In this document: in pieces, positions 56,095 through 63,465 of the stretch | How the letters are laid out: each line of letters opens with the position of its first letter | Position numbering within the stretch: the first letter of the stretch is position 1 | From: JAGQVA01 sp033764335 | Lineage (GTDB): Bacteria; Bacteroidota; Bacteroidia; J057 | Direction: 5' to 3' | Assembly: GCA_033764335.1 (NCBI GenBank) | Contig: JANRJC010000007.1 | Location: 184,077 to 248,076 of the forward strand | Length of the DNA: 64,000 nt | Made by a program: the position numbers and the translations under genes | Notes under the pieces: generated by a model | What the model was told of the DNA's origin: nothing | Databases searched by the model: none | Seen by the model: only the letters and a program-made list of their open reading frames with translations

Positions 56095-56525
56095 TCAAAA
56101 TACACAACCGCCCCATACAAAATCCCTGAAATCTATTCCGGGGGAGAACCGCCCGATCAATAGGGTTTCGGAGAGGCCGATCGAGGCTGCCCGCGATTGC
56201 AGCACTTTGAGGTCCGAAGGACCCGGCGTTTCTTTTACTTCGATGGCTTGTTGTTCATTCAGAATAAAATCAATTTCCTGTCCGGTTTTTTTCTGATAAT
56301 AATTGACCTTGCCCAGTCGCAACAGTTGATTGGCAATGGCATTCTCAAACTATGATAGTATAATTTGCTCCCTATCCGTAGATAATAGGAGCTTGAACCC
56401 GAAATTAAAAATTTAACCTTAAAATGGTCATAATAATATTTGATAAAAGAAACTACTTCCGGAATCAGTTGTACTTCATCTATAGGGCTGCCTGAGATGG
56501 TCTTTTGACAGATGAAATACAGGTC
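56095..56525 (-). pseudogene. Remnant of an AAA_14/DUF4143 ATPase gene
   Basis: Two fragments in different frames. 56350-56519 reads SPIDEVQLIPEVVSFIKYYY, then DHFKVKFLISGSSSYYLR, the Walker-B and sensor region of an AAA_14 ATPase. 56095-56349 reads FENAIANQLLRLGKVNYYQK, then KTGQEIDFILNEQQAIEVKE, the C-terminal part of DUF4143. The Walker A region and the segment between them are missing, and the frame changes at 56350, so the gene has lost a large middle piece. Such ATPases are abundant and mobile in Bacteroidota and often associated with toxin-like operons. Confidence 0.75.
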
Positions 56526-56538
56526 TTACAAATATAAG

Positions 56539-56577
56539 GTATTACTTTGTGTTAAAATTTTTAACACAAAGTAATAC
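56539..56577. promoter_or_regulatory. 39-bp inverted repeat upstream of the AAA_14 remnant
   Basis: Two 19-base arms (left arm GTATTACTTTGTGTTAAAA) flank a single T. It lies directly upstream, in minus-strand sense, of the AAA_14 remnant, the place of an operator or promoter for the intact gene. The arms could bind a dimeric repressor. A terminator is less likely because a T-run does not follow the stem. Confidence 0.55.
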
Positions 56578-56670
56578 TTTAAGGTATAAAAGACAACTTG
56601 AATTGCCTTTTAAAAAATTCCTGTTTGTCGGATATACCGGGATGTTTAGCCGAATATCTTAGCCGAAAGG

Positions 56671-57825
56671 TTATTCCCGCTTTACGATTTTTTGAGTAAC
56701 CTTCTCATTGACAGCGTTTTTCATTTCGATAATATAAATACCGGCTGGAAGGGTAGATACATCCAGCGGAGACCGAACGGACGAGATTTCCATAACTACT
56801 TTTCCATAGAGATCCCGTAGCCGGCCCGACCAGGTTTCATCTGTGGTATAGATCGAAATCTGATCACGAGTTGGGTTGGGATAAATGGAAATAACAGGAT
56901 TTACATGAATTTCTTTTATTTCCGAAAATGAATAATGCCCATCATTGTCCACCTGTCTGATTCTGTATTGAACCATTCCAGACTGAGGGGGATAGTCGTT
57001 GTACTGATATTCGCTGACAGCATCGCTGTTGCCCGCTGCAGCTACATTGCCGATACCGACAAAAGCATCTTCACCGGAGAGTTTTCGTTCAATTTCAAAG
57101 TGGCGGGTATTGGTTTCCCGGAAAGTCGCCCAAGAAAGGGTGACATTAGACTTATTATCGGCGACATCAAAATATGACCATGTTAGCGGCAATTCAGAAT
57201 CGGAAAAAGTAAAGGCATTGGCGCCAAAAACGATGCTTGAAGCGGGTACAATTCGAATCGTATTAAAGCCATAAAATCCGCTTCCAACCAGGCTGACAGT
57301 TGTCGCCACTCCGCTGGGCACACTTGCTACGGTACTTCCCAATTCGCTTCCCCGGTAAGTTGTACCTCCGTAAAAAGTGAAATCCACATTACTCCCGGCC
57401 TCGTGGTAAATCTGTACGCTGGCTATATCCACAGAGTACGTAGGGTAACCAAACGTCGTTATAATAATCTCATTCATTGCCTCAGGAGTCGTTCCGGATG
57501 ATTCAGTGTAAAGCACAAAATTTCCTCCTGTCATGGGATAGACTGTTGTCCGACCGTTTGAGGTTGTGTTAACAGCCAAAAAGGCAATGTTCGCACTGTT
57601 CATATTGGAAGAAAAAGCGGGAGAAACGTTCTGCCCACAATAGCTATTGGATTTCAGAATCCATCCGTTTGAAGTACAATAAGTATAACCGCCACCCTGC
57701 CCGAGCGCAGGGTTGGTGGAGGTAAAGGTCAAGGTAGAAGTCTGTCCGGAGGAAGTAAAATGGAAAAAAAACATACAGAGCAGGGAGACGAAAATGCATT
57801 TACTAATCAGTTTTATGGATTGCAT
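56671..57825 (-). CDS. T9SS-sorted secreted protein with beta-sandwich modules
   Basis: A 384-residue protein. I use ATG at 57825 (SIKLISKCIFVSLLCMFFFH begins the signal peptide); an upstream TTG at 57885 is unlikely. The first 200 residues are a beta-rich domain (LTFTSTNPALGQGGGYTYC and IYHEAGSNVDFTFYGG), then a segment with LSWATFRETNTRHFEIERKL, as in fibronectin-III-like modules preceding sorting domains, then the T9SS C-terminal domain (ISIYPNPTRDQISIYTTD, LPAGIYIIEM). Function unknown. Upstream is a 570-base AT-rich gap. Confidence 0.75.
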   Translation of the reverse strand: MQSIKLISKCIFVSLLCMFFFHFTSSGQTSTLTFTSTNPALGQGGGYTYCTSNGWILKSNSYCGQNVSPAFSSNMNSANIAFLAVNTTSNGRTTVYPMTGGNFVLYTESSGTTPEAMNEIIITTFGYPTYSVDIASVQIYHEAGSNVDFTFYGGTTYRGSELGSTVASVPSGVATTVSLVGSGFYGFNTIRIVPASSIVFGANAFTFSDSELPLTWSYFDVADNKSNVTLSWATFRETNTRHFEIERKLSGEDAFVGIGNVAAAGNSDAVSEYQYNDYPPQSGMVQYRIRQVDNDGHYSFSEIKEIHVNPVISIYPNPTRDQISIYTTDETWSGRLRDLYGKVVMEISSVRSPLDVSTLPAGIYIIEMKNAVNEKVTQKIVKRE

Positions 57826-58395
57826 AGATATAACATTTAGCTTAATAGTAAAAATTATTACGATATATAGTAATTTATTTAACAAATATTAGATTATATT
57901 TTTTTTAGAAAATTGAGGCAAACGCACTCAAAATGAGAGTATTTATACTCTAAATAAGAGCGTAAATAACTTTTCAAAGTGAAACATATATGAGAAAAAT
58001 AACCTACCTAAAGGGGGTATTTGCTTACAGATGTTTTGATACAAGACCTTTTAATTGAAAAAATAGCCCAAAGGTTGACGTGTTTTAAAATATGTTCATT
58101 TATAATGATATAATATTTTTATTATTCGTTATAAAATAGATTTATATGTAAACAACTCGTATTTCTATGATGATTTTTTTTGTAAGTACCTCATGTTCCA
58201 ACATAGTAGGATATGTTACTCTATCATTTTCGGCTTCTTGGTTTGGGTAAAAGTTTTCGAATCTGTTAACCTTTTGCCCTGCGGATACATTGCTGGATAA
58301 AGACAAAATGCAACTACGATTTTTCGCGATTTTTTTCGGAACGAAAGTCCTGTACCTTAGAGAGATGCGTTCCATTCTGTAAAAATTAGAATCTT
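57826..58395. other. AT-rich intergenic region without a supported gene
   Basis: This 570-base stretch separates two divergent genes, the T9SS protein and the subtilase-like protein, so it must hold both promoters. It is AT-rich. Open frames are short and lack recognisable products. TACCTTAG at 58353-58360 is one base short of the -7 consensus and could serve the subtilase-like gene. I found no tRNA, clear terminator or repeat. Confidence 0.5.
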
Positions 58396-60282
58396 ATGAA
58401 AAAAATTCTTCTCGCTCTCCTCTTCACCGGGATATACATCCTGGGTTTTGCCCAGACCCAGGGTGACAATCTTCGCGCAGAAACCCGGCTGGATCAGGTC
58501 TATCAGCAATACAACCTCACGGGCGATGGAGCGATTGTCGCCATGATCGAAAGAGGGATTGATTATACCCATCCCGATTTCATTGATGAAAATGGCAAAA
58601 CACGTATTGCCTACATCTACGATATGCTTAATACCGCCGGAGCAAATGATCCCAATAATCCCTACGGTGTGGGTACTATTTTTACTCGTGCGCAGATTGA
58701 CGCAGCACTGGCGTCAGGAACACCGTTGGGTTCTAACGACCGGTTTGGCCATGGTACGGCCTGTACCGGCATTGCCTCAGGCGATGGCAGCGCCATGCCT
58801 GGTGCGCCTTACCGAGGCGCAGCTCCCGGAGCGACTATCATATCCGTAAAGGTAACCCACGATGCTTTTCCGGCCATAGGCACTATCGCAGGGCAAACGG
58901 GTTTTTACAACCCGGCGTTTCTGCCCATTGCCATTCAATTTGTCAAGGATAAAAGTATCGAACTTGGCCTGCCCGTTGTTGCCTTGGCCAACCTCGGTTC
59001 CATCGGCGGCCCGACCGACGGTAGTAGCCAAATCAGTCGAGCCATGGAAGCTTTTGGTGGGCCCGGCCGAATCTTCGTCTGTGGTGTAGGTGATGACGGT
59101 GGTAATGCCAACCGCGCCGCTGATACCCTCGCCCAGGACAGCACCTCCGAATTGATTTTCAGAAAAGGTAATGCGGGCAACCTTCGGCTGGAAATCTGGT
59201 ATAGCGGGGATGACCGGTTAGGGGTTTTTATTGATCCTCCTACAGGCCCAAGTTCCGGCACGCTGCCTACCCCGGCTACCAATCAGGCATCTTCTATTTG
59301 GAGTGCATCGGGGATAAATTATTATCATCGTGGAGGGGATAACGATTTTGCAGCTTCAGATAATGGGCAGCGGCAGATCATGATTGATTTTTCCGGAGAT
59401 ACCGGAATTTACCGGATTTTTTTAAAGGGAAATACCATTGTCAAGGGAACCTATTTTGCCAGCCTTAATCCATCCGCCTTTTACAACAATAACCGCTTCT
59501 TAAATCATGTTTTCCCCGGGGCAAGCATTAATGATTTTGCATCCTCCTTTAATATTATTGTCCCGACAGACTATGTATTTGACTCAACCTACATAGACTT
59601 GGATAATATCCCCCGTAGCCGGGGAGGTCAGGGAGCAATTGGCGATCTGTGGAGTGGCAGTAGCTCCGGCCCGACGCTTGACGGGAGGCTCGGCGTGGAT
59701 ATTGCCGTTCCCGGGGAAGTAAGTGTAGGCGCATACAGTCCCGATACCTATTATTCGCAGTTCCGGTTTAATATGATGCAGGGGAGTGGGGGTATGTATG
59801 GACTTCAGAATGCAGTCAGCGGAGCCGCACCTACCCTCACGGGGGTGATTGCCCTTATGCTGGAAGTGAATCCCGCTCTGACCGTAGATCAGGTGCGCGG
59901 CATTCTGCACCAGAGTGCTCGGACAGATGCTTTTACGGGAACTACACCTAATGTTGCCTGGGGTTATGGAAAACTCGATGCCTTTGCAGCCATTCAGGAA
60001 ACCTACAACAGCCTCGGCCTTGAACCCGTAAGTCTAAATGAACTTGGATTCGCCCTTTTCCCCAACCCCGTCTCCGATAGGATTTACTACGAGTGGAAAA
60101 CGTTTAGTCCTTCAAAGAAAAGCCGTATCGAACTTCGCGACCTTCAGGGAAAACTCCTACTGACCTTTTCGCCCGATCAGGCAACTGGCCAAATTACTCT
60201 TCCGCCACTCACAGCGGGAATGTATATGTTTACCCTTCGAACAGGCGACCAGATCGGATTTACCAAAATTCTTAAAAACTAA
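58396..60282 (+). CDS. Subtilisin-like (S8) protein with altered catalytic residues, T9SS-sorted
   Basis: A 628-residue exported protein of the peptidase S8 family (signal peptide KILLALLFTGIYILGFAQ). The His motif FGHGTACTGIASG is normal. The Asp motif reads AMIERGIDYTHPDF, with Glu where subtilisins have the catalytic Asp (usually D-x-G-I/V). The oxyanion region reads FVCGVGDDGGNAN, with Asp where Asn is usual. The Ser motif is AVSGAAPTLTGVIALML, keeping Ser and the Ala-Ala-Pro. It ends in a T9SS domain (FALFPNPVSDRIYYEW). It may be a pseudopeptidase or a weak enzyme. Followed by an ECF sigma factor gene, 99 bases on. Confidence 0.85.
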   Translation: MKKILLALLFTGIYILGFAQTQGDNLRAETRLDQVYQQYNLTGDGAIVAMIERGIDYTHPDFIDENGKTRIAYIYDMLNTAGANDPNNPYGVGTIFTRAQIDAALASGTPLGSNDRFGHGTACTGIASGDGSAMPGAPYRGAAPGATIISVKVTHDAFPAIGTIAGQTGFYNPAFLPIAIQFVKDKSIELGLPVVALANLGSIGGPTDGSSQISRAMEAFGGPGRIFVCGVGDDGGNANRAADTLAQDSTSELIFRKGNAGNLRLEIWYSGDDRLGVFIDPPTGPSSGTLPTPATNQASSIWSASGINYYHRGGDNDFAASDNGQRQIMIDFSGDTGIYRIFLKGNTIVKGTYFASLNPSAFYNNNRFLNHVFPGASINDFASSFNIIVPTDYVFDSTYIDLDNIPRSRGGQGAIGDLWSGSSSGPTLDGRLGVDIAVPGEVSVGAYSPDTYYSQFRFNMMQGSGGMYGLQNAVSGAAPTLTGVIALMLEVNPALTVDQVRGILHQSARTDAFTGTTPNVAWGYGKLDAFAAIQETYNSLGLEPVSLNELGFALFPNPVSDRIYYEWKTFSPSKKSRIELRDLQGKLLLTFSPDQATGQITLPPLTAGMYMFTLRTGDQIGFTKILKN

Positions 60283-60381
60283 ATCCCTATGAAAAAACTA
60301 CTTTAGCCGTGCAAGCCAGAGAATTTATTAACTTCGGAGAAAGATTTTGGGGACAAAGAAGAAAGTCATTCTCCGGAGATT

Positions 60382-60972
60382 ATGAACTTACTAATATTTC
60401 AGCGACTGGTCAGACAAATACAAAATGGGGACGACAAAGGTCTTCAGTATGTATTCGACGAAACCAACCGCTACTGTGTCAGGACACTGATTAAAAAAAC
60501 CCGGTGCGATACGGCCGATGCAGAAGATATTTTTATGGATGCTATGTTGATTTTTCGAGAGAATATTTTATCAGAAAAACTGATACAACTGACGAATATA
60601 AAGACCTATATGTTTGGTATTTGCTGGAACCTCTGGCGCGACCTCAACCGGGCAAAAGCTAAATGGGGACACCCGGAAAACGAAACCGAACGCCAGGTAT
60701 TTCTAATCGCGGCTCACGACCCCCAAATGGAAGAGGATGAAAAAGATTTTGTCCTACATCGCATGAAAGAGGTCAAAGATGCCCTTTCTCGCCTCGGTGA
60801 AAAATGCCGACAGTTGCTGACCTATGTTTATGTGGAAGAACGATCACAGAAAGAAATCGCAGAAATCATGAATTTTGCCAGTCCCGAAGTTGTTAAAGTC
60901 ACCCGCCACCGCTGTTACCAGCAATGGATGAAACATATTGAACAAACCGCAATCAGCCCCAATGGAAAATAA
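60382..60972 (+). CDS. ECF-type sigma-70 factor
   Basis: A 196-residue sigma factor. Region 2 is CDTADAEDIFMDAMLIFREN, the RNA-polymerase and -10 recognition part; region 4 is ERSQKEIAEIMNFASPEVVK, with the helix-turn-helix that contacts the -35 element. The linker lacks the extra regions of housekeeping sigmas. Its 3' end overlaps the TPR membrane protein gene by 11 bases, a likely sigma/anti-sigma pair. Targets may include the subtilase-like gene just upstream, though no shared promoter motif was found. Confidence 0.88.
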   Translation: MNLLIFQRLVRQIQNGDDKGLQYVFDETNRYCVRTLIKKTRCDTADAEDIFMDAMLIFRENILSEKLIQLTNIKTYMFGICWNLWRDLNRAKAKWGHPENETERQVFLIAAHDPQMEEDEKDFVLHRMKEVKDALSRLGEKCRQLLTYVYVEERSQKEIAEIMNFASPEVVKVTRHRCYQQWMKHIEQTAISPNGK

Positions 60973-61696
60973 TGATCTTATCGTGATATCGGACTACCTA
61001 GCCGGTGATCTTTTGGACGCAGAAAAAGTAGCGGTGGAGCAACGTATGCAGGCAGATGCCGATTTTGCCCAACTATTCCGTCAGCAGCAGGCGAATGTGC
61101 ACATTCTCCGGGCAGTCAGCCGTGCGGAAGAAAAAGCCCGACTTCAACAGCAATTTAAAAGTGCCCGTCAACGGCAACTATTTACCCGCCGATTATGGAC
61201 AGCGAGTGTAGTGGCGGCGGGACTGGCAGCCCTTTTACTCATCTGGTTTAATCCCTGGAAAAAAACCCATACTCCCGAACAACTGGCAATGGCTTATCTG
61301 GAATCGTATCCGCTGCCCGTAGAGCGTGGCGCCGGACAGGATTCCGTATTGGAAGATTCGGCGTTTCAGTATTACCGGCAGGGAGACTACGTGCAGGCAG
61401 TGCCCTTGCTGCGCAAACTGCATGAATCCACTCCGGAGGAAGCGCAGATTACCCTTCTGCTCGGCGAAAGCCTGAGCCAGACCGCTCAGTACACAGAAGC
61501 ATCAGAGATGTTTACGCTGCTGGCGAAAGATTCGCCCTACAAAGACGCCGCCCAATGGCGGCTGGCACTCAACCAGTTGCTCAGCGGCGAAACCGCCGCC
61601 GCACAGCAGACCCTGCTGAAAATCAGCGGCACTTCGCACTACCGGTCAGCCCAAGCAGATAGTTTGTTGGAGTTGTTGGGGGGGGATTCTTTTTAA
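60962..61696 (+). CDS. Membrane-anchored TPR protein, putative anti-sigma factor
   Basis: A 244-residue protein. ATG at 60962 overlaps the sigma gene by 11 bases. Residues 1-75 are helical and cytosolic (ISDYLAGDLLDAEKVAVEQR), resembling the N-terminal sigma-binding part of anti-sigma proteins; one transmembrane helix (SVVAAGLAALLLIWFNPW) follows at about 80-97. The extracytoplasmic part holds TPR-like repeats (YYRQGDYVQAVPLLRKLHES, SLSQTAQYTEASEMFTLLAK). It probably holds the sigma factor until a signal arrives through the TPRs. Role inferred from topology and context. Confidence 0.75.
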   Translation: MENNDLIVISDYLAGDLLDAEKVAVEQRMQADADFAQLFRQQQANVHILRAVSRAEEKARLQQQFKSARQRQLFTRRLWTASVVAAGLAALLLIWFNPWKKTHTPEQLAMAYLESYPLPVERGAGQDSVLEDSAFQYYRQGDYVQAVPLLRKLHESTPEEAQITLLLGESLSQTAQYTEASEMFTLLAKDSPYKDAAQWRLALNQLLSGETAAAQQTLLKISGTSHYRSAQADSLLELLGGDSF

Positions 61697-61775
61697 ACGA
61701 TTGGCACACATGCTTATTCTCCACTGCTTTTTCAAGGCGATATTGGATGTAAGTTTCTTTATCTGATGAAATCAT
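61623..61775 (-). pseudogene. Truncated HEPN gene fragment next to the MNT gene
   Basis: The nucleotidyltransferase stop overlaps a start codon by four bases (ATGA), and the frame begins ISSDKETYIQYRLEKAVE, the normal opening of Bacteroidota HEPN-domain proteins. After about 20 residues the similarity stops and the frame runs on as unrelated sequence, antisense to the TPR gene, to a stop at 61623. The HEPN RNase/partner domain (with its RxxxxH motif) is missing. Only the first about 60 bases are recognisable. Confidence 0.4.
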
Positions 61776-62086
61776 AGCTTTATTCCTTCCCGCAAAATAT
61801 TTTTATATAATGGAGTTACCCTATATTTAGCTTCCCATTCATTCTTTGATTTCACTAAAGTGGAAATGGCTTGTCCATATTTCAATTCCAACTCAAATAA
61901 TTTGTGCCTAAATTTTTGTTCTTCCTTTAAATCCACCGATTGTGGGATTAATATAAGTATATCCCAATCCGAATCCGCCCTCGCATCCCCCCTTGCCCTA
62001 GAACCAAATAAAATAATCTCGGAACGGGGTTCAACCGTCTTTACGGAATTTTTTATACTTGTTAATAGTTCTCGGTTCGCTTTCAT
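61772..62086 (-). CDS. MNT-type nucleotidyltransferase domain protein
   Basis: A 104-residue protein of the minimal nucleotidyltransferase family. The signature is LFGSRARGDARADSDWDILI, with the metal-binding Asp pair. ATG at 62086 gives the normal size; an upstream TTG is unlikely. In MNT/HEPN toxin-antitoxin modules this enzyme modifies and silences the HEPN toxin; here the following HEPN gene is truncated, so the module is probably no longer functional as a pair. Confidence 0.85.
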   Translation of the reverse strand: MKANRELLTSIKNSVKTVEPRSEIILFGSRARGDARADSDWDILILIPQSVDLKEEQKFRHKLFELELKYGQAISTLVKSKNEWEAKYRVTPLYKNILREGIKL

Positions 62087-62117
62087 AATAGGATAAGCGG
62101 TTTTAGTTATTAAGTTG

Positions 62118-62402
62118 TTAATCAACGATTTGTTTTACCTCCTCGACGGTCATTCTCGATAATTTGGCGATTTTTTCAAGGGGCATTCCATCATTAAATA
62201 ATTCAATTACAAGTTCAAACTTTCCGTCTTGTTTGGCCTTATCCAACCTCGCGCGTTCGTCTTCCTCCCGCATAAATGCATATTCATAAGCGTCCAATTC
62301 TTCCTGTGTCCAGGTCTGGATCAGATTCATCTTTGCAAGGTCTTCCAGCAGGGCTTTAACCCTCAGATCTATTAATTCTACCGTTATGACTGTCATCTTC
62401 AT
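62118..62402 (-). CDS. Chimeric short ORF: antitoxin-like start joined to an Rpn-type tail
   Basis: A 94-residue protein. The start MKMTVITVELIDLRVKALLE and DLAKMNLIQ resembles small Bacteroidota antitoxins; then TWTQEELDAYEYAFMREEDE is the segment shared with the two Rpn genes downstream of it in coordinates. The end, ELFNDGMPLEKIAKLSRMTV, is a helix-turn-helix-like tail different from the other two. The shared block (62221-62319) is over 90% identical to the next two copies. Likely formed by recombination within the array; whether it is expressed is uncertain. Confidence 0.55.
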   Translation of the reverse strand: MKMTVITVELIDLRVKALLEDLAKMNLIQTWTQEELDAYEYAFMREEDERARLDKAKQDGKFELVIELFNDGMPLEKIAKLSRMTVEEVKQIVD

Positions 62403-62481
62403 TTGTTTTATCGCATCGCTAATGTAGCCTTTTTTGCGCCCTTTTTTCGCTAGGCAATCATGCATTGATGGGTACTTTATT

Positions 62482-63324
62482 CTATTGATTATTAATGACT
62501 TGCCAAACCGTTTCAATCGCGATATCCAAAAGGTCGGATATTTCTTCTACTGTTTTGCCTTTTGCTTTAAGTTTTAGAATGGTATTTATTTCATTTTCCT
62601 CTTTTCCGTCTTGTTTGGCTTTATCCAACCTTGCCCGCTCGTCTTCCTCCCGCATGAAGGCATACTCATAAGCGTCCAATTCTTCCTGTGTCCAGGTCTG
62701 GACGTTTGCTTCTTCGTAGGCAGATTTTAGTCCTTCATCGTTGATGTTTTCCGGCACAACTTCGAGGTTTTCCGCATTTTTGATGAAATAAATCCATTTC
62801 TCCGTGAGGGTTTCCAACTCATCCAACTCCAATTTGAATTTTGGCAACTCAATGAAATTAAACTCCATGTCCCGGATCGTTTGTTCGCCCGTCTCCACAT
62901 CCCGGATTTGGCTTCGGCTGAGATAGTTTTTATTTTCCGTATGCACGAAGTCCAGTATTCCAATAAAAATCACGGGGCGCAGTTTGCGGTAAAAATCGGC
63001 GCGTTTGATTTGGTCAGAATAACTTTTCGAGGAGTAAAAAAGCACCCGTTTCTCGAAACCGTCAATATCTCCGACTTGCATCTCAACAATATAGGTTCGC
63101 CCCACTTGGTCAGTAGCCTTCACGTCAATGATAGTAACTTTTCCTCCTTTAAGTTTGGGAAGTTGATACGGGTTGAGAATCGTTACCTGCGATATACGCT
63201 GGTCGCCGTGAAAGTCCAAAACCGCATTCAGGAAAGAAATGAGGGTTTCTTTCCGGTTTTCATTACCAAAAACCTTGCGAAAAGCAATATCGTTTTTTAC
63301 ATCCACAAATCTCATATCGCTCAA
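62482..63324 (-). CDS. Rpn family PD-(D/E)XK nuclease/putative transposase
   Basis: A 280-residue protein. The N-terminal start MRFVDVKNDIAFRKVFGNEN and IIDVKATDQVGRTYIVEMQ match the PD-(D/E)XK catalytic core of the PF12784 group: D in IIDVKA and E-x-Q in VEMQ, where Q replaces the usual K. Rpn proteins cut DNA and stimulate RecA-independent recombination. A charged helical linker (TQEELDAYEYAFMREEDERA) leads to a C-terminal tail ending in LLDIAIETVWQVINNQ, an HTH-like unit. A closely similar gene follows 141 bases upstream of it on the same strand. Confidence 0.87.
   Translation of the reverse strand: MSDMRFVDVKNDIAFRKVFGNENRKETLISFLNAVLDFHGDQRISQVTILNPYQLPKLKGGKVTIIDVKATDQVGRTYIVEMQVGDIDGFEKRVLFYSSKSYSDQIKRADFYRKLRPVIFIGILDFVHTENKNYLSRSQIRDVETGEQTIRDMEFNFIELPKFKLELDELETLTEKWIYFIKNAENLEVVPENINDEGLKSAYEEANVQTWTQEELDAYEYAFMREEDERARLDKAKQDGKEENEINTILKLKAKGKTVEEISDLLDIAIETVWQVINNQ
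62610..62995. repeat. Copy A of a roughly 386-bp near-identical repeat in the Rpn array
   Basis: Matches 63615-64000 at a constant offset of 1005 bases with only scattered substitutions and no visible gap. It covers the charged linker and the second part of the nuclease domain. The last 99 bases at its 3' side (in gene sense; 62603-62701) also match the chimeric ORF at 62221-62319, offset 382. Confidence 0.85.
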
Positions 63325-63465
63325 TTTCTTTTACAAAAATAAGCAAAAAATTTGAGGTGGAGGGTGGGTTTTTTGCTGTTTGGGGTGGGGTTATTGATTG
63401 AGTGTTAGAACGGAAATTTCTTTGTTGTAGGAAGGCGTTAGGAATTTGTGGTTTAACAAAGAAGT

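Noticed and set aside
58142..58375. A 77-codon minus-strand open frame in the AT-rich gap
   Set aside because: No recognisable product, no start signal, and its composition looks like non-coding DNA.
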